NCBI RefSeq assembly: GCF_030053155.1
Contig: NZ_CP125644.1
Coordinates: 62,001 to 126,000 of the forward strand
DNA length: 64,000 bases
From: Rhizobium sp. BT03
Lineage (GTDB): Bacteria > Pseudomonadota > Alphaproteobacteria > Rhizobiales > Rhizobiaceae
Direction: 5' to 3'
The position numbers and the translations under genes were made by a program. Each line of letters begins with the position of its first letter. Position 1 is the first letter of the stretch. Shown here piece after piece: positions 30,901 to 39,520 of this stretch. The notes below the pieces were generated by a model, which was not told where the DNA came from, did no database searches, and saw only the letters and a list, made by a program, of their open reading frames with translations.

Positions 30901-31086
30901 CTGAGCCTCATCGTCATCCCCGTCATCTTCACCTTCGTCGACGATCTCGAACAACTCCTCATAGGGTTGCTGCGCCGGATCGGGCTGGCTGAGGAAACCG
31001 CTGGTGACAAGCCGCATGCGTCCAACGATCACGCGGCGATCGCCTTCCACCCCGAGCAATCACGGCGGGGGCACGGTCAGAGATGA
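27934..31086 (+). CDS. RND-family multidrug/HAE1-type efflux pump
   Basis: A 1050-residue inner-membrane proton antiporter. Twelve TM helices in two repeats enclose two large periplasmic loops. The proton-relay residues are present: the DD pair in GILVDDAIVELENI (TM4, about residue 398) and Lys913 in GVVTKNSILLIEYA (TM10). N-terminal FSAWSIRNPVPAILLF is typical of the subgroup near AcrB/MdtB. The start shares its first base with the adaptor stop. Substrate cannot be read from sequence. Confidence 0.95.
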   Translation: MNFSAWSIRNPVPAILLFVMLTVGGLLAFKQLPIQNFPDMDLPTINVTATLEGAAPAQLETEVARKIEDSLAALSYLDHITTTITDGSVSIKVSFKLEKDSETALNEVRNAVDSVKGDLPAQMETPSVSKVTVQSSPLVTYAVRSTALNETELSWFADNDLTKALLSVPGVGQVNRIGGIDREVHVDLDPATMASLGVTAAIVSSQLKAVQTDTSGGLGEIGGTRQTLRTLGALPSVEALKGLKIPLANGQQVRLDDVASITDSFAERSSMAYLDGKPVIAVEIKRSNGFSDSGVAAAVDQAVKAFAAKHSNAQIDEAYSTIGPIIGNYDGSMHMLYEGAILAIIVVWLFLRDWRATILSAVALPLSVIPTFLVMYFAGFSLNIVTLLALSLVVGILVDDAIVELENIARHLQMGKRPLDAALEAANEIGLAVIATTFTLVSVFLPTAFMSGIPGLIFRQFGITAAVAVLASLVVARLLTPMMAAYFMKAHPTEEKDGRIMRAYISIVKTAMNRRKTTVAVTAVVVALSLSTIPLLKSGFLPASDDARTQVTLTMQPGATIEQTDATARKAADIIGKLPDVTHVFSAIGSTSSGGGPDASTTSDVGSATIVAVLPPIDERDRKQSEIENDIRQALSVLPGVRVEVGSGGNGTKLEITLASDDANVLDSASTALEEQLRSLQGIGAVTSTAARQAPEIQITPDFARSAALGVTSSAIAEAVRVATNGEYSSDLPKLNLPQRQIPIVVRFSPEARTNLDDIKNMRVAGTNGNVDLGSIADVRIGGSPSEIDRIDRMRNVTLSVELNGRILGDVNREAQALPALRHLPSGVTLVNQGELQRSSELFQSFALAMAIGVFCIYAVLVVLFHDFLQPLTLLMALPLSLGGALVPLVLTGTSFSMPVVIGLLMLMGVVTKNSILLIEYAIMSRQRGMARFDALVDACHKRARPIVMTTIAMASGMLPAALSLMGGDSSFRQPMAIVVIGGVVMSTLLSLIVIPVIFTFVDDLEQLLIGLLRRIGLAEETAGDKPHASNDHAAIAFHPEQSRRGHGQR

Positions 31087-31150
31087 TCTTTGCTGCCCTC
31101 CCGCCAGCAGCCGGTGACGGCAACCTCTTCGGTCGCGCTCCCTCCCCCAC

Positions 31151-31211
31151 GGGAACAAGACCGCGGGACGTGTTCCCCCGCAGGCGGCCTCAAGCCGCCT
31201 GCGCGTCCCGC
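31151..31211. repeat. Strong nested hairpin with possible pseudoknot after the RND gene
   Basis: A 9-bp perfect stem GCAGGCGGC / GCCGCCTGC (31180-31202) lies inside an 8-bp outer stem GCGGGACG / CGTCCCGC (31163-31170 with 31204-31211). A third pair, GGGAACA / TGTTCCC (31151-31157 with 31171-31177), places the first outer arm in its loop, so a pseudoknot or alternative fold is possible. There is no T-run, so this is not a standard terminator. Confidence 0.6.
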
Positions 31212-31233
31212 ACCCTAATCAGGAGGTACAGAA

Positions 31234-31293
31234 ATGGTTCGGAAAGAGCCTGATACTCTGCCGGAAGACATTTCCATTGGTGGAACGGGGTGA
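31234..31293 (+). CDS. Possible 19-residue peptide with strong ribosome site
   Basis: A consensus AGGAGG lies 7 nt before an ATG that opens a 19-codon frame (MVRKEPDTLPEDISIGGTG). It begins 22 bp after the structured hairpin. I do not recognise the peptide. It could be a regulatory leader peptide, a real small protein, or the intact head of a decayed gene: the following 80 nt before the convergent enolase-family gene show no continuing frame. Confidence 0.3.
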   Translation: MVRKEPDTLPEDISIGGTG

Positions 31294-31372
31294 TCGACGC
31301 CATGCCTCGGTGATCAGATCGAACAGTTCAACCGAGCAACACTGCTATCTCTATGCGGAATGTTGCCAGGTC

Positions 31373-32794
31373 TCACGACAATGGCTTCATCGATCCGAAA
31401 TCGGGCAAAGCCCCGCTCGCGTAGCCGACGGCCCCGAGCGAAGCGATGGCGATCCGGCCGTTGCGGATCGACAGGAGCGGCCCGTCCCGCCCCTGCTCGT
31501 AGAGATCGGGATGGGCGGCGGCAAAACGCGCTTTCTCCCCCTGCGGCGCGCCCTGCATGCCGGCCACATAGTGATGACCGTTGCGCTCGACATGGGAGAG
31601 GCCGAGAAGCGAGACCAGCGCCAGATCCTGCTGCACGGCAAGCCCGGCCTGGCAGGTCAGATCCTCGCCGGAGAGAAACAACCCCGGCATACCTCCCGTT
31701 CTGATGCGGATCGCCTTGAGGAGCGAGCGGTAAATGCCCTTGCAGGTTTTCGAGGAGACGCCGGTATAGCCGAGCTCGCGAGCGTCGGCGAAAGCCTCGT
31801 CGCCATCGTCGCTCTCATCGATCAGGAAGGGCAATTGCGCCGCCAGATCCCCGAGCGGCGTCTGCATGGTGATCGCGCGAGAGAACGGCTGTTCGACGAA
31901 GGCAATGGCCGCGCGTAGCCGCGCCAGCCGCGGCATCGCCGCGATCTGCGCCAGCAGGTCCGCAAGCTGTTCGGCGGCGGCGAATTGTTCGTTGCCATCA
32001 ACCGTCACCCGGTAGTCGGGCAGGCGGTCCAGCACCGCGGCGATCCGCGCCAGCCGGTCGAGATCGGCATCGGCCGCGCCCGAGAGTTTGATCTTGAACC
32101 AGCGATTGCCATAGCGCGCGATCACTGCCTCGAGGCTTTCCGGCAGGCCGTCACTGAGCGGATCGACGATATCGCCCTCGGTGATCGGGTCGAGAAGCCC
32201 GATCGTATGCCGGGCTGCAATCGAGTCAGCAGGGCGAAGGCCGGCGAGCACAGCTGAAGCAGCATCCGCATTGATATCGCCAGGCAACATCTGGCCGCCG
32301 ATGCCGACGAGGTTGCCACGCACCGCATCGAAGAAGGAAATTCCGGCGAGACGGCAATAGGCATCCAGCGCGGCACGGGCGATCAGCGAAGGGCCGAAAC
32401 CGGCGGCCAACGGATTTCCGGGCAGGCGGCGGGCGGTTTCCATCTCGTTCAGGCGCGCGGCGGCAAACAATGTCGTCGGCGCGGACTCCTCGAGCAACGC
32501 GGCGGCCGCGGCTCGGATCGAGCCGCGCAATTGATCGACATTCTGCGCCGGCGTCAGGGCCGGATTTTTGTCGAACCATTTCGGCACCATCATTTCGGCG
32601 GCAGCACCGATAGCGGTTTTCCCCTCCTCGTCCTCGATGCGCACTCTGAGGAAGGCCTGCGGCGCCTTTTCGAGAGTTGCCACGCCGAAGCGGAATGGCA
32701 GACGCAGATTCATCTCGCGCTCGAAAGCGTCGATCTCGACAATTCTGATACGCGGCGCCGTCACGGAACCTCCGATGCTTCTGCCCATGCTCAT
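31373..32794 (-). CDS. Enolase-superfamily enzyme (muconate-lactonising-like)
   Basis: A 473-residue enzyme, longer than most members (~370-400). The TIM-barrel has Lys234-x-Lys236 (KIKLSG), metal ligands in DGNE (Asp266), FVEQPF (Glu301) and LIDES (Asp326), and SSKTCKG (Lys349, Lys352). A lysine at that last position is the mark of the MLE subgroup rather than the His-Asp dyad of mandelate racemase and sugar-acid dehydratases. It is the last gene of the glycan operon and overlaps the dehydrogenase gene (ATGA). Probable role: epimerase, cycloisomerase or dehydratase on a sugar acid. Confidence 0.7.
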   Translation of the reverse strand: MSMGRSIGGSVTAPRIRIVEIDAFEREMNLRLPFRFGVATLEKAPQAFLRVRIEDEEGKTAIGAAAEMMVPKWFDKNPALTPAQNVDQLRGSIRAAAAALLEESAPTTLFAAARLNEMETARRLPGNPLAAGFGPSLIARAALDAYCRLAGISFFDAVRGNLVGIGGQMLPGDINADAASAVLAGLRPADSIAARHTIGLLDPITEGDIVDPLSDGLPESLEAVIARYGNRWFKIKLSGAADADLDRLARIAAVLDRLPDYRVTVDGNEQFAAAEQLADLLAQIAAMPRLARLRAAIAFVEQPFSRAITMQTPLGDLAAQLPFLIDESDDGDEAFADARELGYTGVSSKTCKGIYRSLLKAIRIRTGGMPGLFLSGEDLTCQAGLAVQQDLALVSLLGLSHVERNGHHYVAGMQGAPQGEKARFAAAHPDLYEQGRDGPLLSIRNGRIAIASLGAVGYASGALPDFGSMKPLS

Positions 32795-33807
32795 GCCATC
32801 CGCTCCAGCATGGCGCGCGACACTTCGTGTTGGAGCGGTTCTTCGCGCAACAGCCGGCCGATCTCGTTCACCATGGCCTGCCCTTGGGCGAAATGCACCT
32901 CCTCGGTGTGGCCGGCGGCATGCGGCGAAATGGTGACATTGGCAAGTGCCGCGTCGCGGAAGGGGCTGTCCTGAGGCAGCGGTTCTTTGTCGAAGACATC
33001 GAGAGCCGCCTCGATACGGCCGGAGCGGAGCTCGGCAAGCAATGAGGCTTCGTCGACCAGCTCGGCCCGCGCGGTGTTGATGAACAATGCGCCCGAGCGC
33101 AACAGCGCCAGCTCGCGGGCGCCGATCATGCGGCGCGTTTCGGGCAGGACGGGCGCATGCAGGGAAATCACATCGCTTTGCGCCAGCGCATCGTCCAGTC
33201 CCGTTCTGACGACGCCGAGTGCCGCTGCCTCGCTGTCATTGAGATAGGGATCGACGACCAACACGCGGCAGCCGAATGGCACGAGCAGGCGCATGACCGC
33301 CCGGCCGACATAGCCGGCGCCGATGATGGCGACCGTTCTGGCACCGAGCAATTTTTGCGGCACGGCGGCGCGAACATCGAGCCATTCGCCGCCGCCACGC
33401 AATGCATGATGCAGCCGGTGAATGCCGCGCATGGCGAGCAGAGCTTCGGCGACGACGAACTCGGCAACCGAGGCGGCGATTTTCGAGGCGGCATGGCTGA
33501 CACGAAGGCCGTCGTCGAACAGACGGGCGGGAACGAGCGTACGGACGCTGCCGGCCGAATGGGCGACGAGGGCAAACTGCGGATGGCGCTGGCGCGCGGC
33601 GGCATCGAAGGGCGGCGTGCCCCATCCGGTCAGGCAGGCCGTGGCGCCCTGCAGCAGCCGGTCGGCATCGGCGGCATCGATCGTGGCGCCGGCCGGCCAG
33701 CGCACGTCGCCGAGCGCATTCAACTCAGCGGTCGCCGCATCGTCGAGCATCATGCGGCGGGTCTTTTCGGTCAAAAGGACGGCGATGACGGGGGCTTGTC
33801 TGCTCAT
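32791..33807 (-). CDS. D-2-hydroxyacid dehydrogenase family
   Basis: A 338-residue NAD-dependent 2-hydroxyacid dehydrogenase. The nucleotide-binding GAGYVG is at about 155-160. The catalytic set is Arg in INTARAELVD (about 240), a Glu about 28 residues on, and His in SPHAAGHTEE (about 292). ATG 33807 lies 4 nt after the upstream isomerase stop. In the operon it probably oxidises or reduces a sugar acid; glyoxylate/hydroxypyruvate reductase-like activity is possible. Confidence 0.85.
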   Translation of the reverse strand: MSRQAPVIAVLLTEKTRRMMLDDAATAELNALGDVRWPAGATIDAADADRLLQGATACLTGWGTPPFDAAARQRHPQFALVAHSAGSVRTLVPARLFDDGLRVSHAASKIAASVAEFVVAEALLAMRGIHRLHHALRGGGEWLDVRAAVPQKLLGARTVAIIGAGYVGRAVMRLLVPFGCRVLVVDPYLNDSEAAALGVVRTGLDDALAQSDVISLHAPVLPETRRMIGARELALLRSGALFINTARAELVDEASLLAELRSGRIEAALDVFDKEPLPQDSPFRDAALANVTISPHAAGHTEEVHFAQGQAMVNEIGRLLREEPLQHEVSRAMLERMA

Positions 33808-33811
33808 GGTT

Positions 33812-34645
33812 CTACTCTTTCGCTGCGGTGACGAGGCGCCTGAGATGGGTAAGATCGGCGCGGGCCTTGGCGAGCGCCTGATCCCGGGGAAGGCGGTATT
33901 GGGAATGCATCGAGAGCACGCCGGCAAAGCCGGTGGCAACCAGATGCGGGACGATGTCGTTCCAGGGCACCATGCCCTCGTCGAGCGCGTACCAGTCCGA
34001 ATGCCAGGCGCGCTGACCTTGGGCGGCGTAAGCGCCGGGAAACCAACCGCAATTCTTGACACCCATGCAGCAGAACCAGGGATCGAGAAGATCGAGGGTC
34101 AGACGCCAGTCTTCGCTGCCCTCGCGAATGAGCTGATTGGCCGGGTCGGGATAGGCGCCGATCCTCATCGGATCGCGCCCGGCCAGCAGTTGCGCTGCCA
34201 GCGCGCCGGAGCTGTGCAGGGTTCCGCCGTGAAGCTGGATCGTCAGCTTGACGGCGAAGCGTTCGGCGAGGCGCTCGAAACCGTCGAGGTCACGCCGCGC
34301 CTCATCGACCTGCACCTTCCAGCGCCGGGACGGGTCATAACGCCAGAAGCCGAGCCGGACCTGGCCGATGCCGGCCTCGCTGCAGCAACCGAGAAGCCGC
34401 GATGCGGCATCGTCCGGCCGGATGGCGTCGATGGTCGCCATGGGCGTGCGTAGGCCGGCCGCGGCAAAGAGCTTGACCGCCCTGACGATCTCTTGTGGCT
34501 TGTCGGGGCAAACGGCGCGGCCGTCGCGGATGAGAAGATCGGCACAGTCGAAGCCCAAACCGGCGGTAATCTCTGCCGCCTTCTCCAGCGGCAGGCCTTC
34601 CAGGGTCTTCGTGAAATAAGCGATATCCATCGTTTCATTGCTCAT
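33812..34645 (-). CDS. Sugar phosphate isomerase/epimerase (xylose-isomerase-like TIM barrel)
   Basis: A 277-residue AP-endonuclease-2-fold protein of the family that includes IolE, IolI and tagatose/psicose epimerases. Metal-site type residues are visible in TIQLHGGTLHSSG and FAGVLSMHSQY. I chose ATG 34645 because it overlaps the glycosidase stop as ATGA; a frame to 34660 would extend further in. With IolB-like and dehydrogenase neighbours it probably isomerises a keto-sugar or inosose released by the glycosidase. The exact substrate is unknown. Confidence 0.75.
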   Translation of the reverse strand: MSNETMDIAYFTKTLEGLPLEKAAEITAGLGFDCADLLIRDGRAVCPDKPQEIVRAVKLFAAAGLRTPMATIDAIRPDDAASRLLGCCSEAGIGQVRLGFWRYDPSRRWKVQVDEARRDLDGFERLAERFAVKLTIQLHGGTLHSSGALAAQLLAGRDPMRIGAYPDPANQLIREGSEDWRLTLDLLDPWFCCMGVKNCGWFPGAYAAQGQRAWHSDWYALDEGMVPWNDIVPHLVATGFAGVLSMHSQYRLPRDQALAKARADLTHLRRLVTAAKE

Positions 34646-36510
34646 CGACGAGTGGCACAAAGCTCGCTGCGGCGGCCGAACGCATCCCGGGCGCGCACCG
34701 CGTATTGCGCACCCGCCGGCGGTGACATGTGCAGGAATGCTGTCGAGATCAGTGGCACCGGACTGACCTTTTCAAAGGTCTTGCCGTCGGTGCTGGTGAG
34801 GACATCGTAGAAGATGGCGGGGCTGGCATCGCCGGCCGCCCAGAACAGCATGCGCTCCTCCCGGCCGCCGAGACCGCGGTACCGCTCGACGACGAGACCG
34901 GTGGGTGCTGCCGGCGGCGCACCGAGATCGGGAACGACAAGCACCTGCGTCAGCGACGGCAAGGGCACATCGAGATCGATACTGATCCGGCCCTCGTCGC
35001 ATTCGACGACGCTGATCGGATGCAGCAGGGCAGGCTCCTGGGCGCGCCGCAATTCGGCAAACTGCGCTTCATCAGGCACCGGCGGCGCGCCGACCGGCTC
35101 GAAGGGTCCGCGCGGATTGCTTTCGTCGCGCTGGCCTTCCCAGACCTCCATCGGATTGGTGAATTCCTCGTCGATGCGCAGCAGGCAAAGCGCGTGACGG
35201 CCGGGAGCGAGCCCGCCGACTTCGAGGCGAACGGCGGTCCGGCCCGAGCGGTTGATAGCATCGACGCTGTGGATGAGGCTGATCGAAACACCGCCGCCCG
35301 GCAGCCGTGTCGGCAGGATCGCCAGGCCATCCTGATCGGGCGAGAGCGGCGGCTCGGCCGTCACCTTGCAGATGGTATCGCCGAGCGTTGCCAGCAGCTC
35401 CATCGATGTGAGGCCCGGCTTCTTGATGATGTCGAAGGGCGGCGCGCTGTCGATGTCGGTCATCAGCCTGTCCAGATCGGTCTTGTGCTCCCACTGCGCC
35501 TTGGTGAAATTGCGCGGGCCGAAATAGGCGAAGATCGTGCGCTGGCTCCAGCCGCCGATAAAAGCGTGGTCATTGCTGAGGAAGGTGAAATTCGCCGCTT
35601 TCGGCGCGATGATGCGCCTGTCGTGCTGCTCGATGATGCGGGCGATGATGCCGGCATAATAGGCCTTGCCGTGCCAGCTGTGATGATCGCTCCAGCCAAG
35701 CTGCGGATCGCATTCATCATTGACGATCGGCAGGCCGGCAAGCCGCGGATGGTGCTCCTTGAGATAATCGACGACGAGCAGCGTGCGGTCGACGATGGCA
35801 TTCGTCTTCGGCGTCAGATCGTCCTTGCTGCCGTTGACGCCCTTTTCGTGGATGGAAATATAGTCGATGCGCGGCGGGCCGTCCCCACTCAGGCAGCTCG
35901 TACCGCTGTCGCAATGGGCCATAAGGGCGCGAAAGATCGGCGAGAGCGTGCGGGCGGTGCCGGGCCCGCCCATCGGCAGGCCGGGGTCGACGGCGTCGAG
36001 GCCGGCGACGCAGGCGTCGTAATAATTGGTGTAGCCCTTGATGCCATAGGTCCACCAGCCGGAGTCGGCCTCGTTCGTCGTTTCGAAGTACCATGTCCGC
36101 AACTCGTCCATGCCATAGCGCGCGCCGTAGCGGTCTGCCGTCGCCGTCACGAGATCCCGCCAGCGCCTGACCTGGTCCATGTCCTCGTAATCGGTGAAGA
36201 GATCAGACGGGTTGCCCATCAGCTCGAAGAACGGCTTCAGGCGGTGTTCGATCACCACATCGAGGGCGCGGTCGAGCAGCGACCAGTCGTAGCCGCCCGC
36301 GCCGCCGGTGGCGCGCAGCAGATTGTAGAGGTAGTGGACGCGCAAATAACGGATGCCCTCGTTCGGCAGGCCGCCGATATAGGCGAGCATCTGGCGCATC
36401 TCGGGTTCGAGCAGCAGCTCGGCAGGCGAAAAGCCGGTGCCGCGCCAGAACCGGTCGAAGGGGCGCACTGTTTGGTTGGCATCGACATTTATTCGCGTCC
36501 GTTCACGCAT
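34642..36510 (-). CDS. GH39-like glycoside hydrolase (clan GH-A)
   Basis: A 622-residue intracellular glycosidase without signal peptide. A TIM-barrel (about 15-430) has the acid/base pair Asn146-Glu147 in ETTNEADSGWW and a likely nucleophile Glu266 in IVNDECDPQ, as in GH39 beta-xylosidases/alpha-iduronidases, though overall similarity is my judgement only. A beta-sandwich follows, with a fibronectin-III-like end (about 535-620). ATG 36510 has AGGAGAG upstream. It presumably cleaves an oligosaccharide brought in by the neighbouring ABC transporter. Confidence 0.7.
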   Translation of the reverse strand: MRERTRINVDANQTVRPFDRFWRGTGFSPAELLLEPEMRQMLAYIGGLPNEGIRYLRVHYLYNLLRATGGAGGYDWSLLDRALDVVIEHRLKPFFELMGNPSDLFTDYEDMDQVRRWRDLVTATADRYGARYGMDELRTWYFETTNEADSGWWTYGIKGYTNYYDACVAGLDAVDPGLPMGGPGTARTLSPIFRALMAHCDSGTSCLSGDGPPRIDYISIHEKGVNGSKDDLTPKTNAIVDRTLLVVDYLKEHHPRLAGLPIVNDECDPQLGWSDHHSWHGKAYYAGIIARIIEQHDRRIIAPKAANFTFLSNDHAFIGGWSQRTIFAYFGPRNFTKAQWEHKTDLDRLMTDIDSAPPFDIIKKPGLTSMELLATLGDTICKVTAEPPLSPDQDGLAILPTRLPGGGVSISLIHSVDAINRSGRTAVRLEVGGLAPGRHALCLLRIDEEFTNPMEVWEGQRDESNPRGPFEPVGAPPVPDEAQFAELRRAQEPALLHPISVVECDEGRISIDLDVPLPSLTQVLVVPDLGAPPAAPTGLVVERYRGLGGREERMLFWAAGDASPAIFYDVLTSTDGKTFEKVSPVPLISTAFLHMSPPAGAQYAVRARDAFGRRSELCATRR

Positions 36511-36579
36511 GGGATCGTCTCTCCTTGAGCGGAAATCTGGCGCTGCTCGCCAAGCCGGCACGGCAGGCCAAGAACCTGG

Positions 36580-37413
36580 TTATTTGAACTTGTCACGCAT
36601 CGCATCGATGCCGGGGATGGTTTTGGTCAGATGCTGGTGCGCCGGATCGAAACGCTGGATCAGCCCGCGGCGATGTTTGCCGACCAGGATGGTGAAGATG
36701 TAGCCCCGATGGCCGGGCGAGGTGACGGTCGGGTGGTAACCGCGATCGACCAGGACGGTGTCGCCATCGCGGGTCATCAGGATCTTGACCGGACCGTCGT
36801 CGTCATAGGTGATCTGGCTGCCGAAGCCGGTCTCCGGCAGGAACCGGTAGTGATAAAGTTCTTCGTGCAGGGTTTCGGCATCGCCGTCTTCGGTGTCGTG
36901 CTTATGCGGAGGATAGCCCGACCAGCAGCCCTCGCCGGCATAGAGCTCACTCACCAGCAGATTGCCGCAGCGCCCGTTCTGCCCTTGGCCGAGCAGATGG
37001 ACGATCCGCCGCTGGCTGTGGGTGTCGGGCGAGCCGACATTGACCGCGTCGACCTCCTCGGGCGTGACGCGGAACGGGGCGTAGCGCCTGTCGCAGATGC
37101 CGCCGGCAATCGCGACTTCGGCCGGGCCGCCACGAGCCGATACCCGGACGTTGGCGTTGACGGGCGCGTAAACCGAGTCCGCATCGCCTTCCCAGATATC
37201 GGCTCGCCGGCCCACCGCCCCGAAGCTGACGTCATCCACCTCGATATCCACCTGCCCCGACAGCACGACGTAGAGGCTTTCGTGCAAGGGCAGCCGCCGC
37301 GTCTCCTGGCCATCCAACGGAAGCGCGAGGAGATCGAAGTAGATGAGATCGAGCGTCCTGGAGGAGGTATCCACAATGGGACGCTGCTCGGAGCGTGGAA
37401 TGAATTCGGGCAT
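36580..37413 (-). CDS. IolB-like 5-deoxy-glucuronate isomerase family protein
   Basis: A 277-residue double-cupin of the KduI/IolB superfamily. The metal site is clear: YPPHKHD (His170, His172) with Glu185 and His188 in TLHEELYHYRF. IolB converts 5-deoxy-D-glucuronate to 5-dehydro-2-deoxy-gluconate in inositol use, but no other iol genes are here. In this glycan operon it may act on a uronate. The start codon shares a base with the upstream ATPase stop (TGATG). Confidence 0.85.
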   Translation of the reverse strand: MPEFIPRSEQRPIVDTSSRTLDLIYFDLLALPLDGQETRRLPLHESLYVVLSGQVDIEVDDVSFGAVGRRADIWEGDADSVYAPVNANVRVSARGGPAEVAIAGGICDRRYAPFRVTPEEVDAVNVGSPDTHSQRRIVHLLGQGQNGRCGNLLVSELYAGEGCWSGYPPHKHDTEDGDAETLHEELYHYRFLPETGFGSQITYDDDGPVKILMTRDGDTVLVDRGYHPTVTSPGHRGYIFTILVGKHRRGLIQRFDPAHQHLTKTIPGIDAMRDKFK

Positions 37414-38471
37414 CAATTGAACTCCGGAACGATACGGTCGGCAAAGGGATTGAGCGACAGGGATTCGGCGTAGTGACAGGCGGCCGCGTGCCCATCGGCC
37501 GTCACGGCGCGCAGCACCGGCACCTCCTGCCTGCAAAGCTCGGTTGCGTAGCGGCAGCGCGGATGAAATGTGCAGCCGGGAGGCGGATGAGCGGGGTCGG
37601 CGACCTCGCCCGCCAGCCGGATGCGCTTGCCGTGGCGACGCAGCCTCGGATCGGCGATCGGCACGGCCGAGAGCAGCGCTTCGGTATAGGGATGGCGCGG
37701 GCGCGAAAAGATCTGCTCCGTCGGCGCCTTTTCGACCACCCGGCCGACATACATGACGGCGATATTGTCGGAGATGTGCCGGACAACCGAAAGGTCGTGG
37801 GCGACGAAGAGATAGGTCAGGCCGAACTGTTCCTGCAGGTCCTGCAACAGGTTGATGGTTTGCGCCTGCACGCTGACATCGAGCGCCGAAACGGCCTCGT
37901 CGGCGATGACAAGGCGCGGATTGGATGCCAGCGCCCGAGCAATGCCGATACGCTGGCGTTCGCCGCCGGAGAAAGCATGGGGATAGCGGCGCATATATTC
38001 GGGCCGCAGGCCGACACTCTGCATCAGCTCGGCAACCCTGTGCTCGAGCTCCCGGCCCTTGGCGATGCCGTTGACACCAAGCACCTCGCCGATGATGTCG
38101 ATGACGGGAAGGCGCGGGTTGAGCGAGGATTGCGGATCCTGAAACACGATGCGCAGGTCGCGGTGGATTTCCTTGAGGGCGGGACCGGATAGGTCCGCGA
38201 GATCGACCGTGCCGCCGCTGCGGTCGCGATAGCGGATCGCGCCGCTGGTCGGCTGATAGATGCGCAGGATCGTGCGGGCGAGTGTCGACTTGCCGCAGCC
38301 GGATTCCCCGACAATGCCGAGCGTCTCGCCGTCCTCGACGCGCAGCGAGACGCCGTCGACCGCCTTGACATGCCCGACCACCCGTCGGAACGCACCCTTG
38401 CGGATGGGAAAGTGCATCTTGAGATCATTGAGTTCCAGCAGCGGGCTTGGCTGCATCACGGGATCGGCCAT
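37413..38471 (-). CDS. Oligopeptide/oligosaccharide ABC transporter ATPase (OppF-like)
   Basis: A 352-residue ABC ATPase: Walker [10 protein letters not shown] (about 60), Q-loop FQDPQSS, signature FSGGERQR, Walker [12 protein letters not shown], and the C-terminal oligopeptide-type extension with CTFHPRC. The second ATP-binding subunit of the importer that runs 43669 to 37413. ATG 38471 overlaps the OppD stop by one base; a GTG just before it (38474) is an alternative. Confidence 0.92.
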   Translation of the reverse strand: MADPVMQPSPLLELNDLKMHFPIRKGAFRRVVGHVKAVDGVSLRVEDGETLGIVGESGCGKSTLARTILRIYQPTSGAIRYRDRSGGTVDLADLSGPALKEIHRDLRIVFQDPQSSLNPRLPVIDIIGEVLGVNGIAKGRELEHRVAELMQSVGLRPEYMRRYPHAFSGGERQRIGIARALASNPRLVIADEAVSALDVSVQAQTINLLQDLQEQFGLTYLFVAHDLSVVRHISDNIAVMYVGRVVEKAPTEQIFSRPRHPYTEALLSAVPIADPRLRRHGKRIRLAGEVADPAHPPPGCTFHPRCRYATELCRQEVPVLRAVTADGHAAACHYAESLSLNPFADRIVPEFN

Positions 38472-39520
38472 CACTGTCTCTCCTCGTAAAGCAGGCAGCT
38501 GGCGACGTGCCCGTCACCGATGACGACGGATCCGGGATCCCTCTGGTCGCAGAGACCTGCTCTCGCCTCTCTGCATCGGGGATGAAAGCTGCAGCCTTCC
38601 GGCCGGTCGAAACGCGAGGGCACCATGCCCTCGATGGTTGCGAGCCGTTCGCTCGGCTGCCCATGCATGCGCGGCACCGATTGCAGCAGGGCCTTGGTGT
38701 AGGGATGAACGGGCGCGTGGAAGATCGTGTCGACATCACCCGCTTCCACCACCCGGCCGACATACATGACGACGACCTCGTCGGCGATTTCGGCCACGAC
38801 GCCGAGATCATGGGTGACGAACAGTACCGAGAGCCCGAATTCGGCCTGCAGCGAGGCGAGGAGATCGAGGATATTGGCCTGGGTGGTCACATCGAGCGCC
38901 GTGGTCGGTTCGTCGGCGATCAGCAGTTTCGGGCGACAGGCGAGCGCCAGCGCGACGCAGACGCGCTGGCGCATGCCGCCGGAAAACTGGAAGGCGTAAC
39001 TTTCCATCCGCTCGGCCGGCCTGGGAATGCCGACGAGGGCCAGCGTCTCGATCGCATGTTCGCGCGCTTCCTTCTTGCCCATCTTCAGATGCAGGCGGAT
39101 CACCTCCACCATCTGGTTGCCGATCGTATGGACGGGGGAAAGGGCTGCCATCGGCTCCTGGCTGATCAGGCCGATCTGGGCGCCGCGGATCGCCCGCATG
39201 TCGCGGCCGCGCGGATCGAGCGCCGCCAGATCGATGGCAGGTGCGTCTGGATCGGGCCGGTAGCGGATCGCCCCCGAGACGATCCGCCCGCCGCGCGGAA
39301 CCTGGTTGAGGATCGAGCGGCCGGTGATGCTCTTGCCCGATCCGGATTCGCCGACGACGCAGACCGTCTTGCCGCGCGGAATGGAAAAGGAGACGCCGTC
39401 GACCGCCCTGATAGTCCCCGCGCCGCCGAAGAAATGGGTCCTGAGGTCATCGACCTCGATCAGCGCGTCGCGATGCGGGCTCCGGCCGCCGGCGGCGGCG
39501 AAATTGGCGTCAGTATTCAT
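38471..39520 (-). CDS. Oligopeptide/oligosaccharide ABC transporter ATPase (OppD-like)
   Basis: A 349-residue ABC ATPase: Walker [10 protein letters not shown]-loop ISQEP, signature FSGGMRQR, Walker [13 protein letters not shown]-loop TH, and the C-terminal CSFHPRC typical of Opp/Dpp ATPases. It pairs with the OppF-like subunit. ATG 39520 overlaps the permease gene by 11 nt; upstream ATGs at 39535 and 39568 are possible but have weaker sites. Confidence 0.9.
   Translation of the reverse strand: MNTDANFAAAGGRSPHRDALIEVDDLRTHFFGGAGTIRAVDGVSFSIPRGKTVCVVGESGSGKSITGRSILNQVPRGGRIVSGAIRYRPDPDAPAIDLAALDPRGRDMRAIRGAQIGLISQEPMAALSPVHTIGNQMVEVIRLHLKMGKKEAREHAIETLALVGIPRPAERMESYAFQFSGGMRQRVCVALALACRPKLLIADEPTTALDVTTQANILDLLASLQAEFGLSVLFVTHDLGVVAEIADEVVVMYVGRVVEAGDVDTIFHAPVHPYTKALLQSVPRMHGQPSERLATIEGMVPSRFDRPEGCSFHPRCREARAGLCDQRDPGSVVIGDGHVASCLLYEERQ

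Noticed and set aside
31180..31202. The GCAGGCGGC hairpin as a simple rho-independent terminator of the pump operon.
   Set aside because: No T-run follows on either strand, and the outer arms and alternative stem suggest more than a terminator.
34729..36528. 599-codon open frame on the plus strand opposite the GH39-like gene.
   Set aside because: Same reason: an antisense shadow of a high-GC gene with domains and catalytic residues on the minus strand.
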